Source of the DNA: Cutaneotrichosporon cavernicola
Lineage: Eukaryota; Basidiomycota; Tremellomycetes; Trichosporonales; Trichosporonaceae
DNA: 64,000 nucleotides
Assembly (NCBI RefSeq): GCF_030864355.1
Contig: NC_083394.1
Location: forward strand, 2,976,001-3,040,000
Reading direction: 5' to 3'
Shown here: positions 51,850-60,435 of the stretch, piece after piece
How positions within the stretch are numbered: position 1 is the first letter of the stretch
How the letters are laid out: every line of letters starts with the position of its first letter
Notes under the pieces: generated by a model
Database searches by the model: none
The model's input: only the letters and a program-made list of their open reading frames with translations
Told to the model about the DNA's origin: nothing
Position numbers and translations under genes: made by a program

Positions 51850-53575
51850 ATGACAATCAACCCAGCAGACACAACGGACACCATGACAATCAGCCCAGGA
51901 GACACATTCACGCCGCGCCCGCGCGCCGACATCGCGGCCGACCTCCGCACAGCCCTGGCCGTCTCGGCCAATGACCGCTTCATCGTGCGTCACACATCTC
52001 CCAACGAGCCATTCTACTATCTGGGCGACACGGCATGGGAGCTCTTCCACCGCCTCGACCGCGCCGAGGCCGAGTTGTACCTCCGCAACCGCGCGGCCAA
52101 GGGCTTCAACAGCATCATGGTCGTAGTCATGGCCGAACATGGCGGACTTGACTTTCCCAATCGCGCCGGAGCGTGGCCGTTCCATCCAGCCACCTCTTCC
52201 AAGGATTATGTGCCCGATATGGCCCGTCCGAACCCCGCGTACTTTGACTTTGTTGACGAGGTTGTGGGCCTCGCCTCACAGCTTGACATGACCATCTCGC
52301 TCGTACCCACTTGGGGACGGTATATTAATGGCGGATACTATGGGTCTCCGATATTGTTTGACGAGGAGAACGCACGGTCCTTTGGTCGATTCCTCGGTGA
52401 GCGATACCCGTTCCACCCGTTTATTCTCGGCGGTGACAGTAACCGTCATTGGAACCCCGAGTTTAACGCCGTGCGTAACGCGGGCCGCGATGTGTCCGAG
52501 TTGCCGTTGATCGACTACGGCGTGATCACCGAGGCTATGGCGGCTGGTTTGCGTGACGGCGAAGCAGCGGCGATTGCCGCGCTCGATGCAGACCTCAAAG
52601 CCCAGGCGGAGGGGTACGAGACGTTCATCACATTCCACTCGGCACAGGGTAAGGCTCCCTTCTGGCCGCGTTGACGCCAGTTTGGCACCCGAAGGGCATC
52701 GAAACTACCGCATCGGCTCAATTCCCAGACGCCGACTGGCTCTCCTTCGACTGCATGCAGACAGGACACTATGACGGGCCCATGCCTGAGCGAGCTGGTG
52801 GCGGCACAGAGAGCGCACAGCTTGGGGTCACCGACTCGCTGTGGTATTCAAAGTCGTCGTACATCCCCATGCGCAAGATGTACGCTGCGCGTCGGCGTGA
52901 CGGGCGTCCTCGACCCGTCCTCGACCTTGAGGCTCACTACGAGTCCGCGCACGTGAGTTTGCTATCCTCTGAGTTTGCTGATGGCAGCACTGGTTCAGCG
53001 AAAAGTACCCGCTCTGGACGGCCGACGATATCCGCAACGGCATGTGGCAGGGTCTCTTTGCAGGCGCGTGCGGATACACGTACGGCGTCAACTCGATTTG
53101 GCAGATGCACAACGCTGCTTCGGTCTCACACCCGCCGATCGCACCGCCGACCACGGCAACTGTGGACTGGTTCCTCGAGCTCGACCTCCCGGGCGCGTGG
53201 TACTCATCCGTTGCGAAGAACATCCTTCTGGACTTGCCCTGCTACTTTAGCCGCGTGCCAGACCAGAGCTTCATAGTGTCCGACACGGGTGAGCGCGAGG
53301 GCGAGCGGGCCGGTGACACTCTTGTATCGGGCATGCGGGCCGATGATTGGGCCGCCGTGCACCTCCCCTATGGTGGTACTGTTCAAGTCGACCTTGCCCT
53401 GGCGATCCCTTCCGCCAAGGGTTGGAAGGCGTGGTGGGTTGACCCACGATGTGGTGGACGCGAGGTGTTCGAGACAGGCAACAATCTCGGCGTGCGCGCC
53501 TTCTCTGCTCCGAGTGCGGGGACTCTCTCGGACGACTGGATCCTTCTGCTCTCAGTGGACCCATACCCCCTGTAG
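51850..53575 (+). CDS. DUF4038-family glycoside hydrolase-like protein (GH140-like)
   Basis: Three exons inferred: 51850..52648, 52681..52952, 52988..53575 (552 aa); introns 32 and 35 nt. Fits the DUF4038 domain (a TIM-barrel family containing apiosidases): FYYLGDTAWELFHRLDRAEA, RAAKGFNSIMVVVMAEHGGL, YFDFVDEVVGLASQLDMTIS, ENARSFGRFLGERY, FILGGDSN, then HWFSEKYPLWTADDIRNGMW and the C-terminal beta-sandwich part (WKAWWVDPRCGG). No signal peptide, so it appears intracellular, which is unusual for a plant-polysaccharide enzyme. The N-terminus has an in-frame near duplication, MTINPADTTDT then MTISPGDTF, giving two candidate starts (51850 and 51886). Confidence 0.87.
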
Positions 53576-53895
53576 CGATAAATATGTGATGTCTTCTCCG
53601 TACGCTTTCCCTGTCATCAGTGGCGTCCCCGGCTTGTATTCCCTGGCGCGGGTGATGAAATGACGCGTTTGTCAGTGAACAAGTGATGCGCCGAGAAAGC
53701 GTTTCTATGCCTGTTAACCCCGGCAAACGGCCCCGCGACCAACAACAGAGTCGTGCAGAAATCATGATCTTTGGCTATCAGCAATGGCAGGGGGTGCCAA
53801 AGGGTGACACTTACTGTACTCAAAGCCCTTTCCCTTTCCCTACCCAAAATAACCATATCCTCGCCTTGTCATTTCCGCTCCCACTCCAGTCCTTG
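53576..53895. other. Convergent intergenic region
   Basis: 320 bases between converging stops; no gene seen. Confidence 0.3.
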
Positions 53896-54132
53896 CTAGA
53901 TCCGAGAGAACTGGCTCCCCACGCGCTCGGCGTCGGCAATCAGCGCACGCCTCTCGGCATGCTCTTCGTCCGTCATATCGCGGCCCAGGCGCCGGGGCCC
54001 AATGCCGAACACCCACGCCACGCCGATGACGGTCATGAGGATTGCGAGCGAGAGGGCGAGCGTCAGGAAGCCGACCCACGGCCACATGCCGATCCGCGGG
54101 TCGGGGGAAGGTGTTGGTGTTGACAGGGCCAT
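53896..54132 (-). CDS. Small single-span membrane protein
   Basis: 78 aa from the ATG at 54132 (MALSTPTPSPDPRIGMWPW). One hydrophobic span of about 25 residues (VGFLTLALSLAILMTVIGVA) followed by a basic/acidic cytosolic-type tail (GPRRLGRDMTDEEHAERRAL). The tail resembles the C-terminal helices of small mitochondrial or ER proteins, but I recognise no family. The frame is open upstream to 54384 with unlikely sequence. Confidence 0.5.
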   Translation of the reverse strand: MALSTPTPSPDPRIGMWPWVGFLTLALSLAILMTVIGVAWVFGIGPRRLGRDMTDEEHAERRALIADAERVGSQFSRI

Positions 54133-55034
54133 GGTGGTGTGCTGTTTCGCGTGGCTAGGAAGATGGAGGTGGAATGGGACAGCCGACGAGACGGCCGGAT
54201 CGTGCGCTGCCGTCAGTCGTCCGCGCAAGTTGAGATTCACCTGGCGCCAGATTGAGCTTTGTTGATGATCTGATGAGATACAAGCAAAGATTGAAATGCA
54301 AAGTGCGACGACTATTACGCGGGACGATCCGCATCTTGAACGTTCACATGACCCGGCCCCTCCGGATCTTGTTCCGCTCGACACCTACATCCGGGTGACA
54401 TCCAGTGCCTCTCTACCTCCCTCCGCCTTTGCTCATCTTCACTCTGCCTTACATCTCCTGTCTTGTATTCTGGATACTAGAACTACCTGGGCGCCCCACA
54501 CGCAGCCGGCTCTGGAAGGGGTACACTCCCCACAACGTCATGTGGGCGGTCTATTAGCGTGTCATAGCCGCCGCCATCCAAGCTGGTGTTACGGCGACAA
54601 TCATCGTACACGCGCGCGACCTTAGGGTTCTCTTCGGGCTCCTTACCCAGTTTCTCAACCTGTTTGATGGAGTGGTCTCCCCTGTGGCGATGGTCAGGAG
54701 GGCGAGACGCTGTTGTCAGTCCCACACACACTCCATGTGGCGACTCACAACGCCATCATGTCCGAATAAGAGAAGCCATGGGTCGTCGAGGTCATTGGAA
54801 AATTCGACGTCGTTATTCTCCTCAAGTTTGTTCTGCCTATAGTGGGCGTAGCCTTGATGCTCTACGACGAAGAGTCTGCGACGGGAAGTACGATGTTGAC
54901 CCAAGGTTGTTCACCCCTCAGTCCAAAGGCGGATCTGGGGACCCCACACGCGTCATTTCCAAATCCAAATTTCTCCAGTCAACACAACCTCAAAGGGCGT
55001 CAACAAACAATGCATCATCCACTCTCCATCCTCA
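54133..55034. other. Intergenic, includes a doubtful spliced ORF
   Basis: About 0.9 kb between the small membrane protein start and the WD gene start. A candidate two-exon coding unit lies at 54483..54904; the rest shows no gene. Confidence 0.3.
54483..54904 (-). pseudogene. Possible gene remnant with a well-formed intron
   Basis: Reverse-strand reading gives an open stretch ending NDLDDPWLLLFGHDGV, directly followed by a textbook 38-nt intron (GTGAGT...GGGACTGACAACAG, about 54716-54753) and then a second open stretch (54483-54731 frame: RPPDHRHRGDHSIKQVEKLG and KVARVYDDCRRNTSLDGGGY). The two stretches are not in phase when joined at that intron, and no ATG opens the first one. So it is either a decayed gene, a gene with an undetected first exon, or chance. 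Confidence 0.2.
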
Positions 55035-56288
55035 ATGTCGCTACCTTCCCTTCACCCAGCGCGTACGCACGCCCTCTCTTCCCGCCCATACATTGTGGAC
55101 ATTATCCCGACCTCTTCGTTCCTGGCTCTCCGCCACCCCGAGCCGGAGATCACCCTCGCCGACCGGAAGACGCTTCAAGGCGTAGCCACTTTGTCAGGTG
55201 CCCACACTGCTCCCGTAACGGCAGTATGTGCCGACTCGAGCATATGGAGCGCGGGAAAGGATGCAAAGATTGTGCGGTGGGACGAGCGGACACAGCGGCC
55301 AGTGGCCGAGATCAAGGGTGAGCTTTGGCACTGGAGGGGCTGAACAAAGCGCATATCCGTAAACCGCTGCCCGTCACCGCGCTCGCCGTCAGTGAAGCTG
55401 ACAACCTCGTGGTTGGCGGGACGGAGGTTATCTCGTCCGAGGCACACATCCTCTTCTGGGACCCGAGAAACCCGTCGGAACCGGCATATAGGCATTCGTC
55501 GACTCACAGTGACGAGATCACGCACCTCTCGCTCCTATCCTCGTCATTCTCAGCACCCAATGTCCCGGCTAAACTGCTGCTTAGCGGGAGCGTGGACGGA
55601 TGTGTCGCACTCTCGAACGCTGCTGAACACGACGAGGACGAGGCGGTCCAGGCCGAGGAGAACTGGAACGCCTCGATCGCCGGTGCGGGGGCATACGCGT
55701 GGTCCGGCGGCATGCGGGTGTGGGCACGCAGTGACATGGACACACTTGCGGGGTGGGATGTGCGTGTCGGTGCGGACGGCCTCGAGTTAGGGACGCTCGA
55801 AGAGGTGCCGAGCTCGCAGTTCAAGGCGCGCTCTCTGGCGGGTCCGTCGGGGCCGCTCAGCACAGAGTACCTCGTCACAGCGGCTCCAAGCCTCGGCGTC
55901 GGGCGGACTGGTGCACCGGTCGTTGCGGCAGGTACGAATGAGTGAGCGATACTCTATGGTTGAAGCTGACTGCAGCGGTGCGGTTGTGCTCGAGTACAAC
56001 GCTGGCGATGGGTACGGGCCTAGCGCGTTCTTGCTCCCAGGTGGAGGCGCGCACGCCGACGTCGTGCGCTGCATGTACCATGCACCGGCGGACCAGGCAC
56101 TGTACACGGGCTCAGAGGACGGTGTGCTCGCTGGCTGGGGGATTGGTGACGTCGCCCTGCGGACTGGGGCTGACGGTGAGGGGGAAGAGGCGGAGATGGA
56201 GGTCGACGGTGGCGAGCGGCGGGATACCCGCGAGGAGCGGCGGAGCAAGAAGGAGAAGAGGCAGAAGAAGCGACCCGCGCCGTACTAG
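55035..56288 (+). CDS. WD40-repeat protein, WDR89-like
   Basis: Three exons inferred: 55035..55317, 55350..55941, 55976..56288 (395 aa); introns 32 and 34 nt. WD-type blades: LSGAHTAPVTAVCADSSIWS, AKIVRWDERTQRPV, VTALAVSEADNLVVGG, AHILFWDPRNPSEP, STHSDEITHLSLL, KLLLSGSVDGCVALSN and VRCMYHAPADQALYTGSEDG. The DPRNPSEP plus HSDEITHL order resembles WDR89. The C-terminal 40 residues are acidic then strongly basic (RRSKKEKRQKKRPAPY), a probable nuclear or nucleolar signal. Function is not established in fungi as far as I know. Confidence 0.87.
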
Positions 56289-56412
56289 ATGGATACCGTC
56301 AGGTCCACATTTGATTCATGATTGTCCACAATGACATGGCGCTTATGGCGCGTCTTTCCTAATCTCAACTTCTCCACTTCGCAATGTCCACTATTGTCCA
56401 TGTTGTTGGTGA

Positions 56413-58458
56413 TTATACGCTGACGGGCATGTTTTCAACTGTAAAGACACCGACGATGCTCATGGCGAGCGTCCGGAAGCTGAATGGGAGCTCGGACGGC
56501 TCGGAGAACAAGCCACCGGTACCACAACCGCCGCCGGGCCACTGGCAGGGGTTGGAGCCCCAGGGGTTGAGCGCTGCCATGCGCACGTCGATGAGCGAGT
56601 CAATGCTGGCAGGGAGTGGGAAGTCGGTTGAGCGCGTGTGGTCAAAACCGTACGCGTGGTTGCCGACAAAGGTGAGGACGGTGGAACGGTCGCCGTCGGG
56701 CGTCGGCTTGACCTGGTCAAAGTCGATGACGGTGAACGTGCTCTTCGAGCCGGGTGCGTCAGATGCGAGCATGCCGCTAGTGTCTCCGGCGGTGTAGCCG
56801 CGGGGCATGGCAGCGTCACCGCCTGGGTTGAGCCAAATGGTGCCAGTGGTGTCGAGCATGCCGAGGCCCTCGAGGGTTGTGCTGTTCCCGGTGGAGATGG
56901 CGCATGGCGCAGTGCCGCGCATGCACGTGAGGAGGGCGGAGAGGATAGGCCCGTCAAATCCTGGGCGAGTGCGCCACACGCTCTTGGGGGTACCGCCTGT
57001 GACGGCTGCGAGGACGTAGGCAGGGTTGACACCCTCGAGACCGGCATAACCCGTCTCCTCGGGCTTGGCGCTCTTCCAGGCGGGGTTGGCGTCGAGGAAC
57101 TTGGCAAACGCCTTCTCGAAGAGAGGCATGAAGAAGATCGGGGTAGGCGGGTACGTGCCGTCTGGGCCTGGGAAGGCGGCGTCGAGCACGGGCTGGAAGC
57201 CGGGGTAAGGCCAGCACATGGGGTTGGCGTTGGTGAGGACGGGGAGCTGGTCGTCAATGGCGATGCGCTGCGTCACGCCGTCCTTCTTTAGGAGGACCTC
57301 GTAAGAGCCTTCGCCCTCGCCGACGCGAACGAACGAGTTCTTGATGTACCGCGTCCAACCTCCACTAGCAAGCGACATGATCGCCGCACCCATGCCGCAG
57401 TCGCCGATACCGCCCTGCTGGACATCGGCCGCAACGAGGTCCACGTACCCCTCGAGAGCCCAGAGCGCGCCGCGCGACGCGCTCCCGTCACCCCCAAGCA
57501 CGTGCTGATACTGGTAGGTGCACATCCCAGCTGGAAGCAAGTCCGGTTGCGAGTTGATCGCAACCTGGCGTTTGCGCTGTGGGAAGGCTGAGTCGGGCGA
57601 GCTCGAGGCAAAGACATCCGCGTTCTTGTTCGTGCCCTGCACGGGACGGAAGGTGGCGTTCATGCCTGGCGAGGTGATGCCGCCCCAGATGGTCGCGGGG
57701 CTGCTGCCGTTCAGCAAGGCGGGACGCTCATTGAGGTCGAGGACTGGTGCTGTACGGTTGATGATCGGCACGATGCCCTCGTCCAGAATTTCGATGATGG
57801 GGATCTCGATGTCGCGAAGAGGCAGAACCACGTTGACGAGGACGCTGGGGTTGTTGAGGATCCACTTGGTCGTGTCTTCCTCCGAGTAGGGGTCGGGGCA
57901 GTCGTCGCCACCGTGGCCACCACCGTGGCCGCCGTCATGACCGCCGCCATGGCCGTCATCGTGGCCCTTGCCGTCGCCGTGCTTGTCCCACTTGTCATCG
58001 CCATTGTCCCAGCCCTTGGAGTAGAACGAACCCATGCCCGGGCTGCCATTACGGCGGGCGAGACAGTTCTTGCCGCCGCCATGTCCCTTGTCACCGCCTT
58101 TGTCGTCACCGCCCTTCCATTCGTCGTGGCCATGGTCATCGCCCTTCCAACCGTCGTGGCCATGGTCATCGCCCTTCCAACCGTCGTGGCCATGGTCATC
58201 GCCCTTCCAACCGTCGTGGCCATGGTCATCGCCCTTCCAACCGTCGTGGCCATCGTCACCGCCCTTCCAACCGTCGTGGCCATCGTCACCGCCCTTCCAT
58301 CCATCGTGACCATCGTCATCGGCCTTCCACCCGTCGTCCTTGGACCCGCCCCAATTATTGCGGGCGACGAGGTCGCTCTTGCCGTCACCATTTGGGATGG
58401 CCGGGGCCGGTGCCGCAGCCACCAGCCCCACAAGCACGGCGAAGAGTGCGATCTTCAT
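56413..58458 (-). CDS. Secreted calpain-like cysteine protease with N-terminal tandem repeat
   Basis: 681 aa, intronless. Signal peptide MKIALFAVLVGLVAAAPAPA, then a low-complexity region (about 40-125) built of a 10-residue repeat HGHDGWKGDD, followed by a Gly/His/Asp-rich stretch with GGGHDGGHGGGHGG (about 170-185). The catalytic part (about 200-681) has calpain (C2 family) marks: DVQQGGIGDCGMGAA with oxyanion Gln and Cys354, AIDDQLPV, PLFEKAFAKFLD, GNHAYGFD with His601 and NPWGS with Asn631, so Cys-His-Asn are all present. Calpains are normally cytosolic and Ca2+-dependent; secretion with an acidic/His-rich extension is unusual. The C-terminal C2-like domain is not evident. Whether it is active is unknown. 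Confidence 0.82.
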   Translation of the reverse strand: MKIALFAVLVGLVAAAPAPAIPNGDGKSDLVARNNWGGSKDDGWKADDDGHDGWKGGDDGHDGWKGGDDGHDGWKGDDHGHDGWKGDDHGHDGWKGDDHGHDGWKGDDHGHDEWKGGDDKGGDKGHGGGKNCLARRNGSPGMGSFYSKGWDNGDDKWDKHGDGKGHDDGHGGGHDGGHGGGHGGDDCPDPYSEEDTTKWILNNPSVLVNVVLPLRDIEIPIIEILDEGIVPIINRTAPVLDLNERPALLNGSSPATIWGGITSPGMNATFRPVQGTNKNADVFASSSPDSAFPQRKRQVAINSQPDLLPAGMCTYQYQHVLGGDGSASRGALWALEGYVDLVAADVQQGGIGDCGMGAAIMSLASGGWTRYIKNSFVRVGEGEGSYEVLLKKDGVTQRIAIDDQLPVLTNANPMCWPYPGFQPVLDAAFPGPDGTYPPTPIFFMPLFEKAFAKFLDANPAWKSAKPEETGYAGLEGVNPAYVLAAVTGGTPKSVWRTRPGFDGPILSALLTCMRGTAPCAISTGNSTTLEGLGMLDTTGTIWLNPGGDAAMPRGYTAGDTSGMLASDAPGSKSTFTVIDFDQVKPTPDGDRSTVLTFVGNHAYGFDHTRSTDFPLPASIDSLIDVRMAALNPWGSNPCQWPGGGCGTGGLFSEPSELPFSFRTLAMSIVGVFTVENMPVSV
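58111..58338 (-). repeat. 30-bp coding tandem repeat (about 7.5 copies)
   Basis: Period 30, forward-strand unit TCGTGGCCATGGTCATCGCC plus CTTCCAACCG, encoding the 10-residue HGHDGWKGDD-type repeat of the calpain-like protein. The central copies are identical, outer copies diverge. Confidence 0.95.
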
Positions 58459-59194
58459 GCGTAGGTATCTGGAGGAATATGTCGAGTGCCTAGGTATCTG
58501 GAGGAATATGTCGAGGGGGAAGAGATAGAGGGAAGAGAGATGTCAGTCGGGAAGAGGCCGCAACACCCCGCAACACCTTTGCATTTAACTGAAGAATGGA
58601 AGCAGTGTCAGCGGTACAGGCGCGGCTGTGGCTTACTCGCTACCTGTCGCGCTTCTTCTGTGCCACGCCACCCGTCCGATTTCATCTTGTCTGATCTTCA
58701 GCCAATGGGTGTCGCTTTGCATCCAGTCAGCTGGAGCATGTGATGAGTAAAGGCCGGTGGATCTTGGGAGAGTGGGCAATCGGAGTGGAAGCGAACAGAG
58801 ACGCTTGGGAATGAATTTCGCTTGAACCGATTAAGCTTCGGAACGTGAGTTGACGAGATCCGCAGCTACCAATAGATCTTGCGTCGCTGATCAATCTTTG
58901 GGAAAAGAGTGCCAAGACTATTGTTACACAGCCTTGATGTAATGGACTGGTTCTTCTCCAGGTGCTAAGTCTTCTTTTCGCATTCCGCACCACAGCACTG
59001 CCTCGCATTCCGTCCCTCTGCCTCTCCTCTCCTCTCCCTACTCTCCTTACACCGTCAGATAAGTGGCGCTCAAGCACAGATCATCGCCATCTCGCACGCC
59101 TCTCGAATTCGTCCCGCAGCGGCCGGTGCACCGTCTCGAATCTCAGATCTCCATCTTGCTCCTCGCTCCTAGCCCATCGAGAGACACCACACCC
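58459..59194. other. Intergenic, calpain-like promoter
   Basis: 736 bases without a supported gene; carries the 25-bp direct repeat and the promoter of the calpain-like gene, plus the 3' end of the next reverse-strand gene. Confidence 0.35.
58462..58515. repeat. 25-bp direct repeat at the calpain-like gene start
   Basis: TAGGTATCTGGAGGAATATG followed by TCGAG occurs at 58462 and 58491 (period 29), immediately upstream of the reverse-strand ATG at 58458, hence within the 5' UTR. Confidence 0.85.
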
Positions 59195-60077
59195 CTAGTC
59201 CAGCCCCTCGCCAGCCGCCAGCCCCACCCACCCACTGCTCCACATGTAATTGTTGGTCGCGCCAACGTCCGCATCCGAGTACCCCATGAACAGGCCCTTG
59301 GGGAGATGAAAGCTCACAGTGCCAGCCGGCTCGTCCATCATGGTCCACCGCGATGGATCCTTGGACGCGCCACCGGCCAACTCGCCAAGCTTGTCGTGAC
59401 AGGAAACGAGGTGCAGGTCGCCAGCCTTTGGTGTGCCATTCGCATCTGCGTCAGTGGTGCCCTCTTGCTATTTCCTTTCCTAGATCATCCGCGCCTCAGC
59501 GGCCCTGCGCCACCCGCCCCACCTAGATCTAACTTAAATTCAACTCACCAACTGGTGCCGCTAGACACAGAGCAGGGTCGCTGCCATCCACCATGATGCG
59601 GACATGGTCCGGTCGCGACTCTTTGCGAGGCGACCATACCCACGCGGTTGGGGCCTTGTATGAGGCCCTGATGTTAGCCGACGAGCTCGAGTCTGGGCAG
59701 TACCGGGAGGCCCAGGTCACACGAGCAGCCACGACTGTTCCGCACGGGGCGACTGTTAATAAGGAAGCTCTCCCTTAATACCCTAGTCTAGAGACGTGTT
59801 GCCATAGCAAAAAGCCACCTTCTGGGCACTTGCCCCATGTCACTCTGACTGAGGTGGTCGGGTCCACCATGCAGGAGACAACCCACCGCCTGACTCACTT
59901 GACCAGACGCGCTACGGCGCCTTCCTCGACCTTATCGACGTTCATGAATAACTGCCCATCTGTAGCCATATATACCGGAGCCGGTTGATCAGGAATGGGA
60001 GCAACGATGTCAGGTGTGTCCGAGGTCGCAATGTTGAGCGCGGCCAGCGAGGCTGCAAGCCAAGGCGGGAGGTACAT
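59195..60077 (-). CDS. Putative small secreted protein
   Basis: Three exons tentatively: 59899..60077, 59549..59769, 59195..59445 (216 aa). The N-terminus MYLPPWLAASLAALNIATS reads as a signal peptide. The 103-nt second intron is well supported and gives CLAAPVDANGTPKAGDLHLV, similar in feel to ricin-B-type carbohydrate-binding folds (CLxAPVDxNGT..., then VSCHD), though no QxW repeat is clear. The first junction is unresolved: donor GTGAGT at 59898 is good but the only acceptor I found that keeps frame (GGGAG before 59769) is weak, so the exon 1/2 link may be wrong. C-terminus: NNYMWSSGWVGLAAGEGLD. Confidence 0.42.
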
Positions 60078-60435
60078 TATGAGTGGCCTAAGACCACTGA
60101 GACCGTGTGACAGCCGTGGCGGTTGATATGCGGCAAATCAAGGAGTAATGAGGGAGAGAGCAAGAGGTGGAGAGCATCGACTAAGGGGGAGTTTGGTAAC
60201 TCTCGGAGATCGCTTGGCAGCGGAATGATGACGTCACGTGGCTGTCCACCAGACTGACCAGCGTTTTGGTGGCAACACCTCGCCCGCTCATCGGTCTATA
60301 CAATGAATATACAATGCAAAGTCAAAGTCTATGAACATACAGCATAGTAGCACAACAGCATGTTTCTAGATTGGTCACCAGCTCGCACGTTCACGCACAC
60401 GCTCGCTCAGCAGTAGCTGGTTCGCCAGCGGCGCT
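60078..60435. promoter_or_regulatory. Intergenic with overlapping CRE and E-box
   Basis: 358 bases with the promoter of the putative secreted protein. TGACGTCA at 60229 overlaps CACGTG at 60235. Confidence 0.45.
60229..60240. promoter_or_regulatory. Composite TGACGTCA/CACGTG site
   Basis: Two palindromic factor sites overlapping by two bases (TGACGTCACGTG), about 150 bases upstream of the secreted-protein start. ATF/CREB-type and bHLH-type factors could compete here; inference from core motifs only. Confidence 0.4.

Noticed and set aside
58111..58338. Possible CRISPR-like array
   Set aside because: Repeats are contiguous without spacers, encode a protein repeat and lie in a fungal gene.
57711..58464. 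Repetitive ORFs in other frames of the calpain-like gene
   Set aside because: They only re-read the 30-bp tandem repeat; the frame with signal peptide and catalytic motifs is the real one.
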